A DNA stretch of 64,000 bases from assembly GCA_022827275.1 (NCBI GenBank), contig JAJDTG010000005.1, forward strand, positions 90,442 to 154,441, in the 5' to 3' direction. Positions 35,198 to 44,033 of the stretch are shown in pieces. The notes under the pieces were generated by a model that saw nothing but the letters and a program-made list of their open reading frames with translations, was not told the DNA's origin and did not search any database. Position 1 is the stretch's first letter, and each line of letters begins with the position of its first letter. Source of the stretch: Candidatus Dadabacteria bacterium (GTDB lineage Bacteria; Desulfobacterota_D; UBA1144; Nemesobacterales; Nemesobacteraceae). Position numbers and translations under genes: made by a program.

Positions 35198-35319
35198 CTT
35201 CCAGATCTATATGGAATCAAGGTAAAATCATACAATCAAGCCGTTGCTTGATCATGTCTCCATACACCAGATTTGACTATATCTCCGGTTTTGTTTATAT
35301 CCATTAGCAGGAGAAACCA

Positions 35320-36141
35320 ATGATTAAGTCTTCAATCTCGCGCACAATGCTTGCGCTCCTTGGGAGCTTTCTTGCAATTTGTTTCTGGCCGGCTGAGTCG
35401 CATTCCGATCTTCTGAGTGGTACCGCTGAGGAAGTGGGTCTCAAGGTTGCAACCGAAGCTCGTGAGAACCAGAAGGGTTTCGGCAATTTCACCGCGAACC
35501 TGACCATGACGCTACGTAACAAGCAGGGGCAGGAAAGCCAGCGTTCACTTCGCCTCAAACTCATCGAAATCCCGGAGGACGGGGATCGAACTCTGTTTGT
35601 GTTTGACCACCCGAAGGATGTCAAAGGGACCGCCTTTCTCGTCCACGCCCACAAGGATGGGCCAGACCAACAGTGGCTCTATCTTCCAGCCCTGAAACGG
35701 GTGAAGGGCATCAGCGCCTCAAAACAATCCGGCTCTTTCATGGGCAGTGAGTTCTCCTACGAGGACATGGGAGCAGTTGAGGTTGGGAAATTTACTCACC
35801 GGTTCCTTCGTGAAGAGCCCTGCGGTGATCTCAAGTGCTTGGTTCTGGAACGTATCCCGAAAAGTGAGGATTCCGGGTACTCACGCCAGCTGGTTTGGCT
35901 CGACCGCGAGGAACTTCGAACAATTCAGGTCCACTACTTCGATCGCAGGAATGAGCACCTCAAGACGATGGTCGTGGAGGGCTATGCAAAATACCTTGAT
36001 CGATTTTGGCGGAGCAGCACTATAACGATGACAAACCTTCTGACGGGCAAGAGTACCGTGCTGCTATGGTCAGACTACAAGTTCGGGACCGATCTCGACG
36101 CCAAGGACTTTACCAAAACAGCGCTAAAGCGGATACGGTAG
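35320..36141 (+). CDS. LolA-like outer-membrane lipoprotein-sorting protein
   Basis: This 273-residue periplasmic protein has a signal peptide (MLALLGSFLAICFWPAESHS). The LolA-like half-barrel fold has LTMTLRNKQGQESQRSLRLK, FVFDHPKDVKGTAFLVHAH, QQWLYLPALKRVKGIS and FMGSEFSYEDMG. These motifs are typical of the LolA-like proteins coupled to MMPL/RND exporters, where they probably ferry a hydrophobic cargo across the periplasm. CAGGAGA precedes the ATG. It lies 231 bp before RND exporter 2 and likely works with it and the outer-membrane barrel. Confidence 0.88.
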   Translation: MIKSSISRTMLALLGSFLAICFWPAESHSDLLSGTAEEVGLKVATEARENQKGFGNFTANLTMTLRNKQGQESQRSLRLKLIEIPEDGDRTLFVFDHPKDVKGTAFLVHAHKDGPDQQWLYLPALKRVKGISASKQSGSFMGSEFSYEDMGAVEVGKFTHRFLREEPCGDLKCLVLERIPKSEDSGYSRQLVWLDREELRTIQVHYFDRRNEHLKTMVVEGYAKYLDRFWRSSTITMTNLLTGKSTVLLWSDYKFGTDLDAKDFTKTALKRIR

Positions 36142-36372
36142 AGAGAATTTCTTGACTGCCCTGTCCGGTTTGTTGCCCGCCGGAGTGACTGCAGCTGAAG
36201 TTGGGCGAATATACCACTAGACGAACGGAGAGTTTCCGTAAGTTGGATTCAGCAAGCCCATGAAAAACAGCGGAATACCGATGCCCTCGACCCTTCCTAC
36301 AACCGATGACCCAGGATCTGGGGGCGTAGCCCTTGGTCCTGAGCGCAAGTCAAATTCCCTGTTTTGGCAATA

Positions 36373-38739
36373 ATGAAATTGCTGAGAGATATAGAATCAC
36401 GGCTGGGCAACTGGGCCATCACGCTTCGGTGGCCGATCATCGTCGTCGCCATTGTCTTGACCGGGATTGCAACAAGCGGCACGTTGTTGCTTGAGTTCTC
36501 GACTGACCACCGCGTCTACTTTTCCAAAAACAACCCTCAGCTCTTGGCATACCAGGAGATGGAGGACACGTACGGCAAGAGGGACAACGTTTTTTTCGCC
36601 ATCGCGCCGGAGGATCGAGACGCCACATCGGCTCTCGCCCTTGAAGCCACTGCGTGGCTCACCGAACAGGCTTGGCAGGTCCCATTCGCGAGCCGCGTCG
36701 ATTCCATTACCAACTTTCAGCATACCACAGCCGCTGGCGACGAGATACTTGTGCGTGAACTGGTGGACGGGAATACCTACAGTGATGCCGAAGAGCGGTC
36801 ACGGATTCGCGAAATCGCCCTGGCGGAACCGGCCCTTGCGGGGCGCCTGCTGGCACGCGACGGCGGTGTTTCGGGAATAAACGTCACATTGCAGTTGCCG
36901 GGTGAGGACCAGATGCGCGAAGGTGCGGAGGTTACTGAGCACTCACGGAAACTTGCGAATGAGTTTCGGGAGCGTTTCCCCGGCATTGATTTGCTGTTGG
37001 CTGGAATGGTGGTTTTTAACCAGGCCTTTATGGAAGCGTCGCTGGACGATCTTCGGACGCTCATCCCGGTGAGTTTCTTGGCAATGGCGTTCATGCTTCT
37101 GTTGCTGACGCGGGGATTTTCAGGAACGTTCGCAATAATGCTAGTCGTGACGATGTCGGTAATGACCGCTGTGGGCCTCGGGGGCTGGGTAGGACTTCCA
37201 ATGACATCGCCTTCTGCGGTCGCCCCGGTTGTCATACTGACGGTAGCTATTGCCAGCTGCGTCCACATCTATTCCACTTTTATCAACTACATGCATGATG
37301 CGGCGTCCGGCACGTCTGAGAATCGCGGCAGCAGGACCAAGCAGGATGCGATCGTCGAGTCGATTCGGGTGAATCTTCAGCCGGTCTTCCTGTCGAGCCT
37401 GACCACCACGCTCGGCTTTTTGAGCTTGAACTTCTCCGATTCGCCCCCTTTTCGTCATTTAGGCATCTTCGTTGCATTTGGGGTCGGTGCAGCGTTCGTG
37501 CTTTCCATAACTTTTCTGCCAGCGTTGCTCTCGCTGTTGCCGGTTCGGGTACGTGCATCCCTGCCTCGAGAGAATTCTGTAATAGAAATGTTCGGCAAGT
37601 TCGTTGTACGCCGAAGCCGGCAATTGCTCTGGGGTTCCGGGCTAATCGTGGTAGTGCTTGTAGCATCGATTCCCCAGAACGAGCTAAACGATGTCTTCCT
37701 CCACTACTTTGACGAGAGCGTCGAATTCCGAAAAGACTCCGACTTCATCGTGAACAACCTCACCGGTTTGTATGCCATGGAGTACTCGCTCCCATCGTAC
37801 TCCCAAGGTGGGATCAGCGACCCGGCGTATCTCTCCGATGTCGAAGCGTTTGCCGAGTGGTACAGGGGACAACCTGAAACCATACACGTAAATGTCATCA
37901 CCGATACCTTCCGACGGCTAAACAAGAGCATGAACGGAGACGATCCCGCCTATTACCGGTTACCGACAAACCGGGAGCTTGCTGCGCAGTACCTGCTTCT
38001 CTACGAGATCTCTCTACCCTATGGTTTTGATCTCAACAATCAGATCGACGTCGACAAGTCATCCACCCGGATGGTAGTGAGAACGCAGACGCTCTCATCA
38101 AACGAAGTGATCGCGCTTGATCAGCGCGCACAGCAATGGCTCGCAGGCTACGCGCCAAATATTGCCGGTACGGTGAGCTCCGGCACCACGTTGATGTTTG
38201 CCAATCTCGGCCGCCGAAATATCATCTCTATGCTCGCTGGAACCACACTCGCCCTCGTTGGAATTTCCTTCGTTCTCATCTTCGCATTGCGATCATGGCG
38301 ACTCGGAATCATGAGCATGGTCCCAAACCTGATTCCCGGGGCATTGGGCTTCGGTATATGGGGTTTGACAGTCGGACAAGTGGGAGTATCGCTTTCAATG
38401 GTAACGGCCATGACGTTGGGTATTGTGGTCGACGATACTGTCCACTTTCTCAGCAGGTACCAGCGGACCCGACGCGAACTCGGTTCCACCTCTGCTGACG
38501 CGGTACTGACTGCCTTCCGAACCGTGGGTCAGGCACTGCTTACGACCTCGCTTGTGCTTGTGGCAGGCTTTGTCGTGGTGAGTTTTTCCAGTTTCGAACT
38601 CAATTCAGCGATGGGCAAGCTCACAGCGCTTGTAATCGCTTTGGCCCTAATAGCCGATTTCCTTCTCCTGCCGCCGCTTCTCGTGAAGTTCGACGTGAAT
38701 GGACGTCCCGTCTTCTCTGAGAGGCGGTTATCAGGGTGA
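36373..38739 (+). CDS. RND/MMPL-family exporter 2
   Basis: Starting at ATG 36373 (a TTG nine bases upstream is also possible) the protein has 788 residues with the same two-fold RND plan as exporter 1. The second TM block has GIVVDDTVHFLSRYQRTRR, and the first has TVAIASCVHIYSTFINYM. Shared segments with exporter 1 include LLEFSTDHRVYFS-type N-terminal loops and a closely similar ELAAQYLLLYEISLP. The two are clear paralogues. Adjacency to the LolA-like gene suggests transfer of a hydrophobic molecule to a periplasmic carrier. Confidence 0.87.
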   Translation: MKLLRDIESRLGNWAITLRWPIIVVAIVLTGIATSGTLLLEFSTDHRVYFSKNNPQLLAYQEMEDTYGKRDNVFFAIAPEDRDATSALALEATAWLTEQAWQVPFASRVDSITNFQHTTAAGDEILVRELVDGNTYSDAEERSRIREIALAEPALAGRLLARDGGVSGINVTLQLPGEDQMREGAEVTEHSRKLANEFRERFPGIDLLLAGMVVFNQAFMEASLDDLRTLIPVSFLAMAFMLLLLTRGFSGTFAIMLVVTMSVMTAVGLGGWVGLPMTSPSAVAPVVILTVAIASCVHIYSTFINYMHDAASGTSENRGSRTKQDAIVESIRVNLQPVFLSSLTTTLGFLSLNFSDSPPFRHLGIFVAFGVGAAFVLSITFLPALLSLLPVRVRASLPRENSVIEMFGKFVVRRSRQLLWGSGLIVVVLVASIPQNELNDVFLHYFDESVEFRKDSDFIVNNLTGLYAMEYSLPSYSQGGISDPAYLSDVEAFAEWYRGQPETIHVNVITDTFRRLNKSMNGDDPAYYRLPTNRELAAQYLLLYEISLPYGFDLNNQIDVDKSSTRMVVRTQTLSSNEVIALDQRAQQWLAGYAPNIAGTVSSGTTLMFANLGRRNIISMLAGTTLALVGISFVLIFALRSWRLGIMSMVPNLIPGALGFGIWGLTVGQVGVSLSMVTAMTLGIVVDDTVHFLSRYQRTRRELGSTSADAVLTAFRTVGQALLTTSLVLVAGFVVVSFSSFELNSAMGKLTALVIALALIADFLLLPPLLVKFDVNGRPVFSERRLSG

Positions 38740-38823
38740 GAATGAATCAGGTGTTTTTGCCTTTTAAAGAGGGGTGAATTAGAATTTCTGCATACCCAAA
38801 TACTAAAAAGGGAATCGCACACC

Positions 38824-39972
38824 ATGCTCGCTTCGTCTCTTACGCAAGAGCAGCGTCTAATTAAGAATCTGGCCTCAGAGTTTGCCGAGAAAGAAATCAG
38901 ACCGGCTGCCTCTGAAATTGACAAAACCAGCGCTTTTCCCGCGGAAATCGTGGAAAAACTGTTCGGTCTGGGCTTCATGGGCCATTTCATTGAAGAGCGC
39001 TACGGCGGAAGCGGCCTCGATTGCCTGTCATATGTGATTGCCCTTGAGGAGATATCCAGGGCCTGCGCTTCAACCGGGACGATAGTTATGGCCCATAATT
39101 CCCTTGCGTGTGCCCCGATCATTGATTTCGGCACCGAGGAGCAGAAGGAAGAATTTCTGCCGCGGATGTGCCGGGGTGCCGTAGGGTGCTTCGCTCTTAG
39201 CGAACCCGAGTCAGGTTCGGATGCGGCAGGCATAAAGGCAAGCGCCGTGAGAAAAGGCGGGGCTTACATTCTTAACGGAACGAAAAGCTGGGTTACAAAC
39301 GGTCGCGAGGCGAAAGTCGCCGTGGTTTTCGCGAAGACCGATAAAACGAAACGAAGCGGTGGGATAACGGCGTTTATCATTGATCTTGACGCCCCGGGAA
39401 TCTCTCTTGGAAAATCGGAAAGCAAGCTTGGAATAAAGGGAACGAGTACCTCTCAGATTGTTTTTGAGAACTGCGAGGTGCCGGCAAGCCGAGTCCTCGG
39501 CAAAGAGGGAGAGGGCTTTAAGGTCGCCATGAAAACGCTTGATGCGGGAAGAATAGGGGTCGCGGCCCAGGCCGTGGGTATAGCCCAAGCGGTCCTTGAC
39601 TCTTCAACGCGGTATTCTCAGGAAAGGGAGGCTTTCGGCAGGAGAATCTCGGATTTTCAGGGGATACAGTTCATGCTTGCCGACATGGCGACCAGGATCG
39701 AGGCCTCGAGGCTGCTTACCTGCAAGGCGGCCTTGATGAAGGATCGCGGAGAAAAATACGCCAAGCACTCCTCCATGGCCAAGCTCTACGCTTCGGAAAC
39801 CGCCATGTGGGTGGCGACCAAGGGAATTCAGGTGCACGGAGGAAACGGATATACGACCGATTATCCGGTGGAACGCCACTTCCGCGACGCCAAGATAACG
39901 GAGATATATGAAGGAACCTCTGAGATACAGAGGATCATCATTGCCAGGCAGGTTCTTTCCGAGTCACTCTAG
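38824..39972 (+). CDS. Short-chain acyl-CoA dehydrogenase
   Basis: This 382-residue flavoenzyme introduces the alpha-beta double bond in acyl-CoA. It has the FAD/substrate motif [15 protein letters not shown], then [17 protein letters not shown], and the catalytic base E363 within [11 protein letters not shown]. The position of the Glu fits the short-chain (butyryl-CoA) group. It is first of a tight cluster with 3-hydroxyacyl-CoA dehydrogenase (48 nt), crotonase (11 nt) and thiolase (2 nt), together a complete short-chain beta-oxidation or butyrate-type set. Confidence 0.95.
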   Translation: MLASSLTQEQRLIKNLASEFAEKEIRPAASEIDKTSAFPAEIVEKLFGLGFMGHFIEERYGGSGLDCLSYVIALEEISRACASTGTIVMAHNSLACAPIIDFGTEEQKEEFLPRMCRGAVGCFALSEPESGSDAAGIKASAVRKGGAYILNGTKSWVTNGREAKVAVVFAKTDKTKRSGGITAFIIDLDAPGISLGKSESKLGIKGTSTSQIVFENCEVPASRVLGKEGEGFKVAMKTLDAGRIGVAAQAVGIAQAVLDSSTRYSQEREAFGRRISDFQGIQFMLADMATRIEASRLLTCKAALMKDRGEKYAKHSSMAKLYASETAMWVATKGIQVHGGNGYTTDYPVERHFRDAKITEIYEGTSEIQRIIIARQVLSESL

Positions 39973-40020
39973 GGTGGTATAATTCAAGGTTCATAATCAG
40001 TTATAAGCCGGGGGAAAAGC

Positions 40021-40887
40021 ATGTCCGAGTCAAATATAAACACTGTGGGTATCGTGGGGGCTGGCACTATGGGTTCGGGGATAGCTGAGCTCGTCGCCTC
40101 AGCGGGGAAAAACGTCGTTCTTTTGGATATTGAAAAAAATATTGCGGAGGGTGCGGTTGCAAGAATAGAAAAGAGCCTCGGCAGACTGGCGCGAAGAGGC
40201 AAAATCGACAATGAGCAGGCCACCCTGATAGTCTCGAGGATTCAGCCGACCGGAGACTACGGGGATTTCCGCGGCGCGGATATGGTGATTGAGGCGGCAA
40301 GTGAGGATATGGACCTGAAAAAGACGGTTTTCGCCAAGATCGAGGAGAACACCGTAGAAGACGCAATTATCGCCACAAACACTTCGACCCTGTCAGTTAC
40401 CGAGCTTGCCATGGGCACCTCTAGGCCCGAAAAAGTTGTTGGAATCCATTTTTTTAATCCCGCTCCGATAATGAAGCTGGTTGAGGTGATCAATACCGCG
40501 AAGACATCCCCCGAGACCCTCGAGCAGGCGATGGAATTCGCACGAAGCCTAGATAAATATCCTGTTGAGGCGAAAGACAGGTCGGGATTCATTGTAAACA
40601 GGATTCTGCTGCCGATGATAAACGAGGCGATCTTCGTGCTTGATGAAGGCACTGCTGCTGCGGCAGAGATTGATAACGCCATGAAACTGGGAGCGAATCA
40701 TCCCATAGGGCCTCTTGCGCTTGCGGATCTTATAGGGCTTGACGTTACCCTGAGCGTGCTTGACGTTCTTTACACAGAGCACGGAGACCCGAAGTTCAGA
40801 CCCGCTCCGCTGCTTAAGGAAATGGTAAGGGCGGGCCATCTGGGCAGAAAAACGGGAAAAGGTTTTTTTGAATACGGAAGAAGATAA
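40021..40887 (+). CDS. hbd: 3-hydroxybutyryl-CoA dehydrogenase
   Basis: This 288-residue NAD-dependent enzyme oxidises 3-hydroxyacyl-CoA. It begins with the Rossmann motif [14 protein letters not shown], then [13 protein letters not shown] and the catalytic His in [18 protein letters not shown]. The C-terminal dimerisation domain has [19 protein letters not shown] and [12 protein letters not shown]. Length fits the single-function Hbd/PaaH type. It is the second gene of the beta-oxidation cluster. Confidence 0.96.
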   Translation: MSESNINTVGIVGAGTMGSGIAELVASAGKNVVLLDIEKNIAEGAVARIEKSLGRLARRGKIDNEQATLIVSRIQPTGDYGDFRGADMVIEAASEDMDLKKTVFAKIEENTVEDAIIATNTSTLSVTELAMGTSRPEKVVGIHFFNPAPIMKLVEVINTAKTSPETLEQAMEFARSLDKYPVEAKDRSGFIVNRILLPMINEAIFVLDEGTAAAAEIDNAMKLGANHPIGPLALADLIGLDVTLSVLDVLYTEHGDPKFRPAPLLKEMVRAGHLGRKTGKGFFEYGRR

Positions 40888-40898
40888 GGGAGGCATAA

Positions 40899-41681
40899 AT
40901 GTACAAGGATCTTTTGTTTGAAAGTATTGATGACGGCGTGGGAGTGTTAACGATTAATAAAGAGAGGTCTATGAATGTCCTCAATGGCGACACCCTAGGG
41001 CAGCTCAAAGACTTCGTGACTGAAAAGCTGCCCGCTGAGAATCTTAAGGTGCTGGTTGTTACCGGAGCCGGAAGAAAGGCTTTCGTTGCGGGGGCAGACG
41101 TAAGGCAGATGAGTCAAATGACGGCGGACGACTTCAAAGATTACTGTGCCTTGGGAAGAGGAGCTTTTGACTATCTGGAGCAGGCCCCTTTTGCGGTTAT
41201 AGCCGCGATAAACGGATATGCGTTGGGAGGAGGGCTTGAACTTGCGCTTGCATGCGATATAAGAGTCGCCTCCGAAAATGCCCGAGTGGGTTTTCCCGAG
41301 ACCAAGCTTGGTCTCTTTCCCTGCTGGGGGGGAACCCAGAGATCAACCAAGCTTATAGGGCCCGGAAAGACCAAGAAACTGATTTTTACCGGGGAGATGG
41401 TTACCGCTTCTGAAGCGCTTGCTCTCGGGCTTGTGGATAAGGTAGTGGAGAAGGAAGAACTTATGGACGAGGTTATGAAAATAGCCGGGCAGATCGCGCG
41501 CAACAGCCCTCTTGCTGTCAGCTATGCCAAAAAAGCGATAAACCAGGGATGCGAGACGGGACTTTCCGAAGGACTTGCGTACGAGATGGAAACGGGATTT
41601 CAGTGCTTTGATTCCTATGACCGGGTTGAGGGAATGAGCGCGTTTGTTGAGAAGAGGACGGCTGAGTTCAAAGGAGAGTAG
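40899..41681 (+). CDS. Enoyl-CoA hydratase (crotonase)
   Basis: This 260-residue crotonase has the oxyanion-hole segments KAFVAGADVRQM and INGYALGGGLELALACDIRVA and the second catalytic region VGFPETKLGLFPCWGGTQR, with Glu at the expected place. It hydrates short-chain enoyl-CoA and feeds the dehydrogenase upstream. GGGAGG precedes its ATG. It ends 2 nt before the thiolase start. Confidence 0.95.
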   Translation: MYKDLLFESIDDGVGVLTINKERSMNVLNGDTLGQLKDFVTEKLPAENLKVLVVTGAGRKAFVAGADVRQMSQMTADDFKDYCALGRGAFDYLEQAPFAVIAAINGYALGGGLELALACDIRVASENARVGFPETKLGLFPCWGGTQRSTKLIGPGKTKKLIFTGEMVTASEALALGLVDKVVEKEELMDEVMKIAGQIARNSPLAVSYAKKAINQGCETGLSEGLAYEMETGFQCFDSYDRVEGMSAFVEKRTAEFKGE

Positions 41682-41683
41682 CA

Positions 41684-42874
41684 ATGGAAAAAGTTGTTCT
41701 TTCAGAACCACTTAGAACCGCGATAGGGACGTTCGGAGGAACGCTTAAGGATATCTCCGCAGTCGATCTCGGGACGGCGGTTGTCAAGGAGATTATAAAC
41801 AGGGCGTCCCTGCCGCCCGAACAGGTGGATGACTGCATAATGGGCAACATACTGGGAGCGGGACAAGGACAGAATCCGGCTAGGCAGGTATCGATTAATT
41901 CCGGATTAAAAGCTGAGACTCCCGCGATTACTGTTAACAGGGTCTGTGGTTCGGGCCTTCAGTCCGTCGTAAATGCCGCACAGGCCATAAAGTCCGGCGA
42001 CTGCGGATGCGTTGTGGCGGGAGGGATGGAAAGCATGAGCGTGGCTCCATTCTATCTTCGGAAAGCCAGGTGGGGATACAAGATGTCAACACCTTCCGAT
42101 GAGCTTGTGGACGGAATCCTGTGTGACGGGCTCATGGATGCGTTTAACGATTACCACATGGGCGTTACGGCGGAGAACCTTGCGGAGAAATATGAAATAT
42201 CAAGGGAGCGCCAGGACGAGTTCGCTTATTCAAGTCAGATGAAGGCCAAAGCCGCGATGGAGAACGGGAAATTCGCCTCCCAGATAGTCCCGGTGTCTGT
42301 TCCCGGGCGAAGGGGCAGTTCCATTCAGTTTGACACTGACGAGCATCCGAGGCTGGATGTTACGCTTGAGAATATCTCGAAGTTAAGACCGGCTTTCAAG
42401 AAAGATGGCACGGTAACCGCGGCAAACTCATCGGGCATTAACGACGGAGCCGCTGCCTTGATCGTCACGTCTGAGAGCAAAGCGGAAAAACTGGGTCTGA
42501 ATCCGCTTGCGTCGATTAAATCCTATGCAATTTCCGGTGTTGACCCTGCGATTATGGGGATCGGTCCGGTTCCCGCCATGCGCATGGCTCTTGACAAAGC
42601 CGGGCTCGGAATCGACGATATCGATCTGGTTGAACTCAACGAGGCCTTCGCGGCGCAGTCCCTCGCCGTACTGAGCGATTTTCCCATCGCGGAGGAAAAA
42701 CTGAACATAAACGGCGGAGCCATAGCGCTCGGGCACCCCGTGGGGGCCACGGGAGCGGTACTGCTCGTGAAACTTCTTCATGAATTTGAAAACGTCCGCC
42801 CCGGTGGATATGGAATGGTTTCCCTGTGCATGGGGGGCGGCATGGGTATAGCAATGATTGTCGAAAAGATGTAA
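41684..42874 (+). CDS. Acetyl-CoA acetyltransferase (thiolase)
   Basis: This 396-residue thiolase has the acyl-accepting Cys88 in NRVCGSGLQS, the GHPVGATGA His motif and the C-terminal Cys in SLCMGGGMG. All three catalytic elements are intact. It catalyses the reversible acetoacetyl-CoA/acetyl-CoA step and completes the four-gene cluster. A role in supplying acetoacetyl-CoA for isoprenoids is possible but not indicated by context. Confidence 0.96.
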   Translation: MEKVVLSEPLRTAIGTFGGTLKDISAVDLGTAVVKEIINRASLPPEQVDDCIMGNILGAGQGQNPARQVSINSGLKAETPAITVNRVCGSGLQSVVNAAQAIKSGDCGCVVAGGMESMSVAPFYLRKARWGYKMSTPSDELVDGILCDGLMDAFNDYHMGVTAENLAEKYEISRERQDEFAYSSQMKAKAAMENGKFASQIVPVSVPGRRGSSIQFDTDEHPRLDVTLENISKLRPAFKKDGTVTAANSSGINDGAAALIVTSESKAEKLGLNPLASIKSYAISGVDPAIMGIGPVPAMRMALDKAGLGIDDIDLVELNEAFAAQSLAVLSDFPIAEEKLNINGGAIALGHPVGATGAVLLVKLLHEFENVRPGGYGMVSLCMGGGMGIAMIVEKM

Positions 42875-42932
42875 ACTCAGACGTAACCGGTGGCTGTCTG
42901 GGGGAGCGGATTGCCTTAACCAATAGCCTGAT

Positions 42933-43343
42933 ATGAGTGAGAAAGCAAAAGTAGAAATCATGGATGACGGCCCCCTGATCGTAAGCGGCCTCAAGTCGCT
43001 TGAAGACGGGGAAGGGCGTGAACTTGCGATAAAAAAGAAAATCGCTCTTTGCCGCTGCGGGGCTTCTGGGAACAAGCCGTTTTGCGACGGTTCGCACAGG
43101 GGAGCGGGTTTTAAAAGCAGTCTTTCTCCCGGCGAGTCTTCTGTACCCGTCAAGGAGGGGGATATGGTGATAAGATCGCTTAAAAACGGCCCCTACGAGG
43201 TTTGCGGAGATATCGAGCTTTGCGTTGAGGATGATTCGGAGCTCTCGGGAGACGACCCCTACTATCTTTGCCGCTGCGGGGCTTCTGAGAACAAGCCGTT
43301 TTGCGACGGTTCGCACAAGCGGATCGGTTTCACCGACAAATAA
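42933..43343 (+). CDS. Double CDGSH iron-sulfur domain protein
   Basis: This 136-residue protein contains two CDGSH [2Fe-2S] motifs: CRCGASGNKPFCDGSH and CRCGASENKPFCDGSH, each with the three Cys and one His ligands. The spacing is 73 residues. A divalent or lone strand region links the halves (IVSGLKSLEDG, MVIRSLKNGPYEV). Related small proteins transfer electrons or clusters in the cytosol. The DNA encoding the two motifs is almost identical (43047-43098 and 43266-43317), implying internal homogenisation. Confidence 0.9.
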   Translation: MSEKAKVEIMDDGPLIVSGLKSLEDGEGRELAIKKKIALCRCGASGNKPFCDGSHRGAGFKSSLSPGESSVPVKEGDMVIRSLKNGPYEVCGDIELCVEDDSELSGDDPYYLCRCGASENKPFCDGSHKRIGFTDK

Positions 43344-43369
43344 CTTGAAAACTTAGGAGAAGATAACAA

Positions 43370-43924
43370 ATGGTTAAGACTCTATCGACTATGATTCCAT
43401 TGGGGAGCGAGGCTCCCGACTTCCGGTTGCCGGATGTGGTAAGCGGCAGCGAATTGTCGCTGGGTGATCTCAAGTCTGATGTGGCTACGGTGCTTATGTT
43501 CATATGCAATCACTGTCCTTACGTAAAGCACCTGCAGGATGGGCTGGTGGAAGTTGCCGATGAGTACATTCCCAAAGGAGTTTCCTTCATAGCGATAAAT
43601 TCGAACGACGTTGAGAACTACCCTGACGATTCTCCCGAGAGAATGAAAGAAGTCGCGAAAGAAAAGGGGTACTCGTTTCCCTACCTATTTGATGAAACCC
43701 AGGAAATTGCCAAGGTTTACGACGCTGCCTGTACCCCCGACTTTTTCGTTTACGACCGGGACCTGAAATGCGTTTACAGGGGACAGTTTGACGACTCAAG
43801 GCCCGGAAACGGAAAACCGGTTACTGGAAAGGATATGCGTATGGCGCTCGACTCCATTGTAGCGGGCCAGGCAATTGAGTGGGAGCAGATTCCGAGCATC
43901 GGGTGCAACATAAAATGGAAATAG
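43370..43924 (+). CDS. Thioredoxin-fold peroxiredoxin-like protein
   Basis: This 184-residue protein belongs to the PRX-like/AhpC-TSA group. It has APDFRLPDVVSG at the start, FICNHCPYVKHLQ with a CxxC active-site pair, and ACTPDFFVYDRDLKCVYRGQFDDSRPGNG with the conserved cis-Pro. It ends PSIGCNIKWK, a family trait. No signal peptide is present. It probably acts in thiol redox, but the substrate is unknown. It lies 26 nt after the CDGSH gene and may be cotranscribed. Confidence 0.88.
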   Translation: MVKTLSTMIPLGSEAPDFRLPDVVSGSELSLGDLKSDVATVLMFICNHCPYVKHLQDGLVEVADEYIPKGVSFIAINSNDVENYPDDSPERMKEVAKEKGYSFPYLFDETQEIAKVYDAACTPDFFVYDRDLKCVYRGQFDDSRPGNGKPVTGKDMRMALDSIVAGQAIEWEQIPSIGCNIKWK

Positions 43925-44033
43925 TGCGGTTCTCCCCGCCGCGTGGAACCGCCCCCGGGGAAAAAGCGGACTATTTCAGGACCGCCACTTGGAATTCCAT
44001 CCTCTCGTTTAGTGGATTTCATCGCACGCAACC

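Noticed and set aside
42428..43153. Minus-strand frames over thiolase and CDGSH genes
   Set aside because: They are shadows of well-supported genes with complete catalytic motifs on the plus strand.
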